Assembly (NCBI GenBank): GCA_003118195.1
Contig: BEXV01000608.1
Location: 47,840 to 58,557 of the forward strand
From: Hemicentrotus pulcherrimus
Lineage: Eukaryota; Echinodermata; Echinoidea; Camarodonta; Strongylocentrotidae
Reading direction: 5' to 3'
DNA: 10,718 nucleotides
Positions 1-7,848 of the stretch are shown here, one piece after another. How positions within the stretch are numbered: the first letter of the stretch is position 1; each line of letters opens with the position of its first letter. Both the position numbers and the translations under genes were made by a program. The notes below the pieces were generated by a model, which had not been told where the DNA came from, did no database searches, and saw only the letters and a list, made by a program, of their open reading frames with translations.

Positions 1-640
1 GGGGGGGGAGATGGGGTCCATTCGCATCATTTGGGATATGTGCATTGTGTTCATAATAATTATATGTCCTACTGTATGCTCTATTTTATTATTATTATTT
101 TTATATCAAATCTAATTTTGCAATTTTTTACACATAATTATTTTGATCATTCTGTTTCGTTTCAATTATCATCATTATTTGTATCCCTTATATTTATTAT
201 TATTTCATATAAATTAATATATAAGTTTAAGCTATATGTTATTTCATTTTTGTGGATGTTGTCGTATATGCCGTCCAGGTCCGAGGACTACAGTGATTAG
301 TTTTACTGTTTTTATATCCCAGAAAACCTGGGCATGTTTATGGCCAATCCATTATTCATTTTCTTTGGTGTGTACTATTTTGCTGATTTTCTTCTATAAT
401 GTTGAAATGCCGAATAGAATAATAACAATAATAATGATAAAATACTAATAATAACACTAATATTATCAATAATGATAATCATAGTGGTGTTATTAACAGT
501 CTATTGCAATATTTTACAATCTGATTTATATAATAAGTACAAATATTATATAGGCTACTGCAAAGTCTCCTTATAATAATGAAGCCTATAATATCATTAT
601 ATTATAATTCTGATTTACAAGCAGGAAGTACTTCATGTGC
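1..640. other. AT-rich upstream DNA, no gene seen
   Basis: This stretch opens with a run of eight G and is otherwise strongly AT-rich. It contains short ATT-type runs near 85-110 and 195-205. Two small open frames (31-300 and 236-448) have compositions expected from AT-rich DNA, with many Phe, Ile and Tyr codons. They have no recognisable domain, good start context or splice partner. I see no gene, promoter or RNA that I can support. Confidence 0.6.
417..475. repeat. Imperfect AAT/ATG microsatellite
   Basis: A run of imperfect AATA, ACA and ATGA triplet-like units forms a simple-sequence tract of about 60 bases. It has no coding value and no sign of being part of a larger element. The other short tracts of this kind lie at 762-778 and 10528-10551. 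Confidence 0.6.
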
Positions 641-659
641 ATACATAGTGTGCGGTTAA

Positions 660-780
660 GCCTGAATCCGATGACCGGGCCGGGTAATAACATATCTGTA
701 TTAAAAGCGCTTATATAGGCACATCGTTGGATCGATGTTTTGAGCGCTTTATAAACACAGAATATTATTATTATTATCAT
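660..780 (+). repeat. Putative SINE-like interspersed repeat with ATT tail
   Basis: The segment holds a GC-richer head (GACCGGGCCGGGTAATAAC near 673-691), then AAAGCGCTTATATAG (704-718), then GAGCGCTTTATAAAC (742-756), and ends in an (ATT)n run (762-778). Two AGCGCT boxes next to TATA-like strings followed by an ATT tail resemble a short interspersed repeat type common in marine invertebrate genomes. That resemblance comes from memory and was not checked by a search. No polymerase III A or B box was confidently located, so the class is uncertain. Confidence 0.45.
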
Positions 781-1740
781 AATTATACTAGTAATTCAGA
801 ATTACTAAGATCCAAGTTGAACAATACAAATGATGTGATGTCTCGATCGGTGAGTATTGACAAATAAATGTTTTTATTACATAGATTTTTTTTTATGAGT
901 CTCATAAAATCCTTAAAGTAAAATGAGTTGTTTGGAGAACGGTCAAGGGAGTTTGAGACCAAATCACGTCGCTTTGTAATTGGTTTACAAGGGGGGAAAT
1001 GAGAAAATGAGGGAAAAGGTGAGAGATAGAAGAGATGACTGGCTTGAATAGGAAGAGACAAATTAAAGAAGGAAGTATGAATTATTTTGAAGGTCTAGAC
1101 TGACTAAGAACTGGGGCAAAAAAGGCTTAGGTATACTCTTGAGGTTGCGAAGAGCAAGTTCTGTATGAAACGCATATATTACAAAAATATCAATATATAA
1201 CGCACACTGCGTTGTGAACGTGACGCACAGAAGAATCGAAACCATTCAACAATAGACTATGCAAAGAAACCATCAATATATAACCACACGTGGTTTCCAC
1301 ATTTTTTTACATGTCCATCGCTCCGCATTTACGGTTGCCAGCTACATCGAACGACAGCATGAATTAATAGGCATTCTTGCATAATCAAGTCTGTCTGCCA
1401 TTCACGGAATAATTATCTGCTCGTTATCATTGAGTTGCCTTTCTGCCTGGTCAATGTGTGGAGAGCCCGAGGAGATTGTACCGGGAAATTACTGTGCATT
1501 ATACGATCGCGATGGGCCTATACTCCGTAGTATGTGCATGATTTTACGCAGGGAGCCATGCTAATTATGGTTGTATGAAAGAGTACATGTACATCGAGAA
1601 GTATATTTGGGTTCGTTGCCCAAGGCAGAATATTATTAAAGTGCCTGGGTGAATCGTCAGGAGTACAGCGTTGAAGTACCACTTTTGCATACCCAATTTT
1701 GAGGCCAAATCGGATCATCGGCGATTAAGGGGGCAATCGA
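781..1740. other. Intergenic DNA 5' of the hydrolase gene
   Basis: No coding region is supported on either strand; the small minus-strand open frames at 783-1061, 1063-1245 and 1518-1718 show no domain or splice structure. The 13-mer ATCAATATATAAC occurs twice, near 1188-1200 and 1272-1284. A CACGTG E-box lies at 1287-1292, about 480 bases before the hydrolase start. From about 1300 on the DNA is less AT-rich, as might fit a promoter or untranslated exon, but no such exon can be delimited. Confidence 0.5.
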
Positions 1741-1760
1741 ACTCTTGAAATATTTATGTC

Positions 1761-1767
1761 TATATAA
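1761..1767 (+). promoter_or_regulatory. Possible TATA box
   Basis: TATATAA at 1761-1767 directly abuts the first in-frame ATG (1768). If it is a working TATA box, transcription would start about 30 bases downstream, near 1790. The ATG at 1768 would then lie outside the mRNA and translation would begin at 1798. If an upstream non-coding exon exists, the string is chance; such strings are frequent in AT-rich DNA. Confidence 0.3.
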
Positions 1768-3090
1768 ATGATCAGTTATAATCTTCCGACGTCAAACATG
1801 GAAAACCGTTTGGGATATTCAGTGCTCAGAAACTTCGACTACTCTCAACCATTCGAAGTAGGTGTTGCAAACAGAGGAAGAAAAGAACATAAAAGTGCGC
1901 ACATCCTTAGCAAAACTTGCCTCGATTTATTCCTGCCATCTTCAGGTAATCGTATTTCGACTGTCGAGAGCAAGACAGTGTCTGATGATTTTGTAAACGA
2001 TGGCCGTAAAGAAGGACCTTCTCTGGACAGTGGAGGAACATTAAGTGGAAACATCGTTGTTAAATCTAAAATGCAGAAATCACAAAACAGCTGCAATAGC
2101 ACGGAAGACGCTGAGGTGGAATCGCCCGTCTCTTCATGTAATAATGAACCAATTACCACTCAAAAAGAGGGGACAATTTCTGACAAAAATGTGAGAAAGC
2201 GTGATGCAAATGGTGAAATAAGAAGCAAACGACCACGCCCACCACCACTTGTGGTGTTTGCGTATGGCGGGGGATGGCGACGCGGAGACAAGCAGACTTG
2301 GCGTCACTACATGTCTCGCTGGGAATGCAACTTCAGTCTAGCAGCCATGGTCGGCCGTGACCGTTTGTACAGCAATATTGGAGAGAGTTTTGCCAGTCGG
2401 GGATTTCCCTGCGCCATCTTGTCCTACCCGATCGCGCCGACCCCGTGGCTGATCCATCTAATCGAAATGGCGATCTCATTATCCTATGCTCTTTTATATT
2501 GGATGCTCGCAGCCCTGTTAATGTTTATCGTCCTGGAAGGCCTGCAGATAAGTTGTGGTTATTTGGACAGTCACCTGAGAGTTCCTGTCATGTCCCTAAT
2601 GGCAGGACTGATTATCGTAGCGCAATGGATCACCCTCGCCATCATGATCTCTCGCGAGCTATACTTAGAGAGACGACATCAATCGGGTACAAAGAAGAAG
2701 AACATTTCAAGTAAAATGCCGATTGTTGTAGCACTTTTAGCGTCAATCACTACAGTATCCACATTAGACATTTACACCTTGGCAGAAAACAACATCCTAG
2801 GGCTTTCAATCTCAGGAATACTAGTCTTCGCTGTTCAGTGTCTTATCTTTTACTTTCGACAGACAACGACCTTTGACCTTGGACCCAGTCTTGTTGCTGG
2901 CCCTCAGGTTCAAGCAGAGTGTGTAACACTTGCCCTGAGATGGCTAGTGGACTATGGCCAGTCAACTGGTCACTTTGATCCAGAATCTATTATCCTGGCT
3001 GGACATTCGGCTGGTGGTCATTTGGTCTCCCTTGTAGCCCTAGATCATCATTATCTGACAGACGTTGGGATATCTCCAACAGTGATTAAG
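1768..3090 (+). CDS. Alpha/beta-hydrolase with membrane-spanning insert, exon 1
   Basis: This exon codes 441 residues of a carboxylesterase-type alpha/beta hydrolase, of the broad BD-FAE, kynurenine-formamidase-like and isoprenylcysteine-methylesterase-like group. Visible in order are: a first strand LDLFLP (52-57); a polar, Ser-rich insert (about 58-158); the oxyanion loop VVFAYGGGWRRGDK (162-175) with Tyr where His is usual; LYSNIGESFASRGFPCAILS (200-219); four hydrophobic segments (about 225-260, 273-295, 317-338, 344-363); and the nucleophile elbow GHSAGGH with Ser414 (codon 3007). A basic loop (296-316) between segments two and three suggests a cytosolic hydrolase. The exon ends at AAG|GTAAGG, phase 0. 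An in-frame TAA just precedes the ATG at 1768; the ATG at 1798 (residue 11) has better start context (A at -3, G at +4) and may be the true start. The substrate is unknown. Confidence 0.85.
2440..2856 (+). other. Four-segment membrane module inside the hydrolase
   Basis: Residues about 225-363 of the hydrolase are dominated by long hydrophobic stretches: 227-260 (possibly one long or two short helices), 273-295, 317-338 and 344-363. The charged linker 296-316, rich in Arg and Lys, separates the second and third. The block lies where hydrolases of this group carry a cap between the strand after the oxyanion loop and the helix leading to the nucleophile elbow. An even number of spans would return the chain to the same side, letting both halves of the catalytic domain fold together. 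This topology is inferred by eye. Confidence 0.65.
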
Positions 3091-3999
3091 GTAAGGAAAC
3101 TCCTTCAATATTGATGAGAATACAATTCTTTCTGAATAAGTGAGAAGAGATAAGATCTCTTTCTAACTCACAACAATATTGACCAAGTGTTGTTATTTAA
3201 GTCTATCCTGTAATCTTTCCTTTTCATCTTTCAATTCTCTTTTGATGTAAAATCATTTGTAGCATGAATCACAACAACCATGCCAACATAGAAAAAAGTT
3301 AACCTACATTAACTTTCGTGTTCATCTTTTGTCCTGACTATAATTTTAATTCATCATGTAGCTTATTATATTGTGGCTGAGGATCACTTTTACCAAGCCA
3401 TTTATTTGCTTTTCATGGTCTTCTTACTTCAGATACCTCATTAAAGATAAACTTGAGTTCTGGTAAAAAAAGAAAAAAATTCTCACAGAATCAAATAAAA
3501 CTTACACTGAATGTTCAAGATTACAAATAAATGACATGTGCCAAACAATTTTGGAAGAAAATGTACACTGGCTGAGTAATGAGCATAGAAAGACAAGGAA
3601 ATCAAGGTAGTACCAGCCCGACACCATGTGTGTTGTCCCATATATGTCTTTCTGTGTACAGTGCTTGTTACTTTACCAAGACTCGGTCAAATTTATTATG
3701 ATTTTGATGACTCCAGAACCTGGCAGTGCAAACCAATACTTACATGCTACATAATCAACTGTTTCTGATCCTTTCCACATCTTTTTTTTCACAATGCAAT
3801 CGCATTACCAGTACTAAAGTTTATCTTTAATATTGAAGATTCTATAATTTGTTTTTATCTTGATGTGGAAATAAATAAATGAATATCGCATACCCATAGT
3901 ACATTAAATGATCTGATGGATCTGCTTGTATGTTGAAATATCTTGTTCCCTTTTCTTGTCTCTCTAGATTTCACCTTTTTTCTTCAAATTTTCAAACAG
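3091..3999 (+). other. Intron 1 of the hydrolase gene
   Basis: The donor is AAG|GTAAGG and the acceptor is TTTTCAAACAG|GG after a pyrimidine-rich stretch (3943-3992). Both borders are phase 0, so splicing joins residue 441 (Lys) to GVISLSAVHDL, which restores the family pattern of a strand ending GxxxLSxxxDL. The 909 bases are AT-rich with poly-A runs near 3466-3479. I saw no repeat, nested gene or conserved element in them. Confidence 0.85.
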
Positions 4000-4172
4000 G
4001 GTGTCATCAGTTTGTCAGCTGTCCATGATCTTCAAAGCATCAGCAAAGGATTCAACTACCATATCTATCTGAAACCAGCATTTGGAACGGATCCTACGTA
4101 CTGGACGAGCATGTCTCCTATCGAATATGTCAAGCTGATTGATGAAAAGAAAAATCCGACTCCTACTATTAG

Positions 4173-4500
4173 CCAGTCTTCATCCCTACAGCCTTCGTCA
4201 TCTTTTTCATCAAAATCATCTGAAGAAGAATCACCAACATCATCAGCAGCAGAAGCGTCATCATCTACCTCACCATTAATATTACCAACATCATCAACAT
4301 CATCATCAACAGCAAAAACAGCATAATCATCTTCGTCAATGCCATCATCACCACCACAAACATTGTCACCACCACTTCTGCCCACATCGCCTTCAACATC
4401 ACACCTACCAGTAAAATCATCACCACCATCTCCATCTCCATCACAAATCGAAGTAACATCATCACCATCATCAGCAACGACACAAACTCAATCAGCCCCT
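4173..4500 (+). repeat. TCA/ACC trinucleotide tract coding a Ser/Thr/Pro linker
   Basis: Imperfect TCA, ACA, CCA and TCT triplets run for over 300 bases within exon 2, coding a low-complexity Ser/Thr/Pro linker between the lid strand and the catalytic Asp segment. The TAA at 4324-4326 differs from the dominant TCA unit by one base (C to A). The complementary strand is also open here and would read as an Asp-rich or Met/Val-rich protein, which is a repeat artefact. Length variation by slippage is likely at such a locus. Confidence 0.75.
4324..4326 (+). other. Premature in-frame TAA stop
   Basis: In the hydrolase frame the codons read GCA AAA ACA GCA TAA TCA TCT TCG TCA. TAA replaces what is most simply TCA (Ser). 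The stop lies between the nucleophile Ser414 and the presumed Asp621 and His653, so it would abolish activity. The open frame for 154 further codons with intact family motifs argues that the lesion is recent or an error. Confidence 0.85.
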
Positions 4501-4852
4501 CATCGACCCCACTTCCTCATCATCAGCCCTGCCCAAGACTTTGCTTTCATGATCAAGGATGGCAACAAGATGTGCTCGGTTCTATCCAAGAATGGATACA
4601 CTACTCAGAGGAGATGGATGAAGGGATGCGGTCATTTCAACATGGTGAGGAAGTTTGGTTGCCCCTGGTATCGGTACTGGACTGGGGTTCTTCAAAAAAA
4701 AGGAGGATGGGTGCCTTGTGATGGTGAATTGTTTTGTTGGGAGTTTGTCCAACAGTTTTGGAACAAGGATGACAATTTTTCTCCACATTAATACTTTGCA
4801 ATGATTAAGGGACTAGAATTCTTCATTACCGGTATTTTGTTTTTTGAAAGAA

Positions 4853-4934
4853 AAGGAAGATCAGTCCCTAGCGATGGTGGACTGATACACCATACGTTGA
4901 GAGTTTGTTGAAACAGTTCTGGAGCAAGATGTAG
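4853..4934 (+). pseudogene. Decayed copy of the hydrolase C-terminal end
   Basis: This stretch resembles 4694-4770, the end of the hydrolase coding region. Both contain a GGA-rich start, GATGGTG and GAGTTTGT, and a block reading QQFWNK in the first copy and KQFWSK in the second. Read in pieces, the second copy gives RKGRSVPSDGG, then, after a frame change, VESLLKQFWSKM followed by TAG at 4932-4934. That ending looks like a natural C-terminal helix of the family. It may be a tandem duplicate, or the original end now separated from the gene by an insertion or frameshift. The alignment was made by eye and is gapped. Confidence 0.45.
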
Positions 4935-5068
4935 AATCTACAATCTACATCCATAGCAGAATCCATCGGTATCATCAATACAGATAAAAGTGCACAAATT
5001 ATTTCATTTTTCAATATATCTTCCATTTATTACACACATGATACATATCTTGTATAATATGTATTAAA

Positions 5069-5074
5069 AATAAA
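5069..5074 (+). terminator. Candidate polyadenylation signal AATAAA
   Basis: AATAAA lies 278 bases after the last hydrolase stop, a reasonable distance for a 3' UTR end. A GT-rich downstream element is not obvious (GATATCGTGTAATTG near 5091-5105 is a weak candidate). The motif is common in AT-rich DNA, so this is a suggestion. Confidence 0.4.
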
Positions 5075-5154
5075 ATTCCAATCACCACAAGATATCGTGT
5101 AATTGAGAAGTTTCTTAAGAATACATGCATGCATGTAAGAGACTACCTATTTCA

Positions 5155-5851
5155 GAAATAAACCTTCAAAAGTTGGGTGAAATATAGGTATAAGGAATAC
5201 AAAGCAAGATTGAGCTATTTCAAAAATCACCAAATGATATTGTGACATAGTAAATCAATATGAAATATATTTGTGACATTTTTCGGCAAAGATTAATTAT
5301 TGTTGCCATTAAACCTTACCTAACTTCATTTACAGTGGTAATACCTGTCATCGATTATTGCATTCAAACTGTTCACAAAGACCAAAGAAAATGGGCACAA
5401 TTCCACTCAAGCACTTTGAGAAAAAAAAAGATTGCTATTAAATAAATTATATATTTGCAGCCTTCACTTACTTTTTATCAAGATTACTTTTAGATTACAA
5501 GTACCATAACCATGTTGTATTGTTAAAACTTTGTTTTCAATAGTGTATGAGTATGACAGAATGTTGGAAAGAAAATAATTTCAAACATTATCATTGGCAA
5601 TTAATATGATGAATAAGGAATACCGGTATGTCTTTCTATGCATTTTGTTATTAAGCATTGCAATATCAGCATATTAGTTTTAAATGATCAATCTGAGGAT
5701 TAATTTTTCATTCCTTTTTTTCTTTTTTCTGTTAAATTGCTTTGATCTTTGACTACATTAATTATTTTCATCAAATCTGAAAGTTAGCCTTATATCTCCT
5801 AAAAAGAGACAAAAGTACTGGATATAGCAAACTCATAATGAGTCTAGTATA
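5155..5851. repeat. Long direct repeat, copy 1
   Basis: This 697-base non-coding segment recurs at 6139-6824. The first 270 or so bases differ at about eleven places by eye, including one four-base indel; later parts carry more indels but stay alignable to the shared end AGTATA. A small frame at 5260-5445 lies inside, but its ATG is absent from the other copy, which argues against coding. It may be a real segmental duplication or two haplotypes placed in series by the assembly. Confidence 0.85.
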
Positions 5852-5856
5852 CACAA

Positions 5857-6015
5857 AGTGAATGGCCATGAGTGTAATGGTACAATATTTTGCATGAGGT
5901 GAAAGATAAGAGCCGCTACATGTATATTCAACGAGGCACAGCCAAGTTGAATGGAGCACCTTATCTTTCACCGAATGCAAAATATTGTTCCATTGCACGA
6001 ATAAGAGCATTCACT
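5857..6015. mobile_element. Foldback (MITE-like) element
   Basis: The left arm begins AGTGAATGGCC (5857) and runs through ACAATATTTTGCATGAGGTG to GAAAGATAAG (5910). The right arm (5960-6015) is its imperfect reverse complement, starting CTTATCTTTCACC and ending GCATTCACT. A second small inverted pair, ATTCAAC (5926-5932) and GTTGAAT (5946-5952), lies in the centre. No coding capacity is present, which fits a non-autonomous hairpin transposon. The outer border may extend to a TA or GTATA string on each side (5847-5851 and near 6022-6026). The family is unknown to me. Confidence 0.65.
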
Positions 6016-6137
6016 ATTTGCTTTATACAACATCTCGGACGTTAAAGGTAAAGACCAGTAATGGTCATGCGATTGCATTGTGAAAGAAACGTTGTGGAAT
6101 CAATCAGAAAAGGTTGATCATCTAGCATCTAGCATCT
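6016..6137. other. Short unique stretch before the assembly N
   Basis: This sequence has no match in the window. It contains GGTAAAGACCAG near 6047-6058 and ends in a small tandem repeat, ATCTAGC, before the N. It could be the tail of a larger insertion or a contig end. No gene is seen. Confidence 0.5.
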
Positions 6138-6138
6138 N
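6138..6138. other. Single undetermined base N at a repeat boundary
   Basis: This is the only N in the window. It falls exactly one base before copy 2 of the long direct repeat begins, which suggests a contig or gap-fill join more than a random low-quality base. Confidence 0.8.
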
Positions 6139-6824
6139 GAAATAAACCTTCAAAAGTTGGGTGAAATATAGGTATAAGGAATACAAAGCAAGATTGAGCT
6201 CTTTCAAAAATCACCAAATGATATTGTGACATAATAAATCAATATTAAATTTGTGACATTTTTCTGGAAAGATTAATTCTTTTTGCCATTAAACCTTACC
6301 TAACTTAATTTACAATGGTAATACCTGTCATTGATTATTGCATTCAAACTGTTCACAAAGACCAAAGAAAATGGGCACAATTCCACTCAAGCACTTTGAG
6401 AAAAAAAAGATTGCTATTTAATATATTAGATATATGTAGCTGTCAAATACTTTTTATTCAAGATTAATTTTTATACATGTATTACAATGTACAAGTACCA
6501 TAACCATCTTGTTTTGTTAAAACTTTGTTTTCAATAATTTAGGAGTCTATTACAGGATGTTGGAAAGAAAATAATTTCGAACATAATCATTGTAAATTTA
6601 TCAATTAGTATGATGAATATGAGATTTGTCTTAAGATTGTGCAAATAAGCATTGCAATATCACCATATTAGTTTTCAATGCATTTATTTTCATTCCTTTT
6701 TCTTCTGTTACATTGCTGTGCTATTTGACTACATTTATTATTTTCATCAAAGTTGAAAATCAGCCTTATATCTCAAAAAAAGAGACCAAGGTACTGGATA
6801 CAGCAAACTCATGAGTCCAGTATA
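6139..6824. repeat. Long direct repeat, copy 2
   Basis: This is the second copy of 5155-5851, in the same orientation. It starts at the base after the N with GAAATAAACCTTC and ends with AGTCCAGTATA (6814-6824), where homology stops. In copy 1 the foldback element begins a few bases after the same string, so the break of homology coincides with that element's left edge. There is no coding capacity. Confidence 0.85.
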
Positions 6825-7848
6825 ATATCATCAATGTTTCCTAATTGTATGTTAGCAATATGGCAAAATGAATGCATGGAATATTTTAAATCATCATTAT
6901 ATTTAATGAAGATCATTTTGTAAAATTCTGAATAAATGATGCATTTAATGCTAAAGTTAAATAAATGTGATATGTGTCTGCCATCTGTATTTTGTTTTCT
7001 TTATCCAAAGTTCAGTAATACACTCTACTTCACGAAGACTGTGTGACCTTTTATTACTGTATTTACCATTCCTACCATATTCTACTATAAAGCAGCCAAA
7101 TTACCCCGCAGGAAAGAAAAATTATTCCTGGAAATTTTCGAAACTGGAGTAAAAAAATCATGAGTGCAAAGAGACTCTTAAATTGCCCCAAAGGAAATCT
7201 ACATGTACATGTATATTACACCAACGATACAAAATGGGTTTTCCAGAAAAGACCCTAAGGACATCATGGATGAAAAGCATGAAACGTGATGCAATCTCCA
7301 CAAAAGCCCTTCAACAATCTTGGAAAAATGTAGGTTCTATATCACTTATACATAATATTTAACAAACTATAATCAAAGAATTCCTTAAAGTTAAACCTAA
7401 AATAACCCTTGTGCAAAGAATTTCAACTAATTTATCTCTATATAAATATCTAAAAAAGCTCCCCAGAGACCTGAGTAAAGAATTTAAAAAAAAAATCAAA
7501 ATATTTGCAAAACCTGACTAGAATGTAAACTTTGACAAAAGATTGAATGTTTCAATGTAACTATTCACATATTCTGTATTATGGACTTACCAGAATGGTT
7601 CCTGTTTACCATTATTACAGGTTCATATCTTAAACTACATGTACATAAAATGTATATACATTATTGCATACTCTCACCTTTTTTCATCCTTTTTTCACCT
7701 GATTGAATATTATATTCCATTAATTAAAAGTTACACTGATAAATTATATATTTGCATTAACTGGATTGTAATATATTATGCTTAATTACGTGAATTGTTG
7801 TATGGATTTGGTACACAGAGAAAGGTGAATTTCATCTTTCACATCCCT
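6825..7848. other. AT-rich intergenic stretch, no firm gene
   Basis: This is the least explained gene-free part. Frame +1 from 6967 to 7521 has only two stops (7150-7152 and 7360-7362), which is fewer than expected for such AT-rich DNA. The translation shows Lys-rich and Leu-rich text such as LSLYKYLKKLPRDLSKEF, with no domain I know. ACATGTACATGTAT at 7201-7214 is a short repeat of a type scattered in such genomes. No promoter, RNA gene or transposon end was found. Confidence 0.4.

Larger units (their letters stand above)
4000..4791 (+). pseudogene. Alpha/beta-hydrolase exon 2, interrupted by in-frame TAA
   Basis: This exon continues exon 1 in phase 0. It begins GVISLSAVHDL and continues through YWTSMSPIEYV, the usual lid and strand region after the nucleophile. 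A tract rich in Ser, Thr and Pro follows (residues about 494-606), coded largely by TCA, ACA and CCA. Frame 1 is closed once, by TAA at 4324-4326, after residue 549, and then stays open to TAA at 4789-4791. Past the stop come PHFLIISPAQD, whose Asp621 (codon 4537) fits the acid of the triad, and GCGHF, whose His653 (codon 4633) fits the catalytic His. The family core is therefore intact around a single lesion. Read to the first stop, the product is 549 residues and lacks Asp and His; read across it, the chain is 704 positions. It may be a nonsense allele, a sequencing error or a recent pseudogene. No good donor site precedes the stop that would let an intron remove it. Confidence 0.75.
4792..5154 (+). 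other. 3' flank or 3' UTR of the hydrolase gene
   Basis: After the stop at 4789-4791 the DNA turns AT-rich. It includes a degenerate second copy of the C-terminal coding end (4853-4934), a candidate AATAAA polyadenylation signal at 5069-5074 and a perfect 16-base palindrome, TACATGCATGCATGTA, at 5122-5137. A further AATAAA at 5157-5162 lies at the start of the repeated segment. The polyadenylation site itself cannot be placed. Confidence 0.5.

Noticed and set aside
31..448. Two small plus-strand frames at the left end
   Set aside because: Their composition mirrors AT-rich DNA, and they show no start context, domain or splice structure.
783..1245. Two minus-strand frames upstream of the hydrolase
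   Set aside because: No domain, and adjacency in different frames without credible splice sites; probably chance.
1845..2159. 104-codon minus-strand open frame
   Set aside because: It is antisense to hydrolase exon 1, has no domain, and the plus strand carries clear family motifs in continuous frame.
2445..2714. 89-codon plus-strand frame in another phase
   Set aside because: It overlaps the hydrophobic part of hydrolase exon 1; the exon frame continues uninterrupted through it and explains the openness.
4065..4483. Asp-rich and Met/Val-rich minus-strand open frames
   Set aside because: They are complements of the TCA triplet tract, which leaves several frames open by its repeat nature.
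4140..4500. An intron that would remove the TAA at 4324
   Set aside because: The available GT sites before the stop (for example near 4098 and 4172) fit the donor consensus poorly, and the frame is the same before and after the stop with no need for splicing.
4582..4788. 68-codon minus-strand frame
   Set aside because: It is a shadow of hydrolase exon 2, whose plus-strand frame holds the Asp and His motifs.
5260..5445. 61-codon plus-strand frame
   Set aside because: It lies in the long direct repeat; the second copy lacks its ATG and has frame-changing indels.
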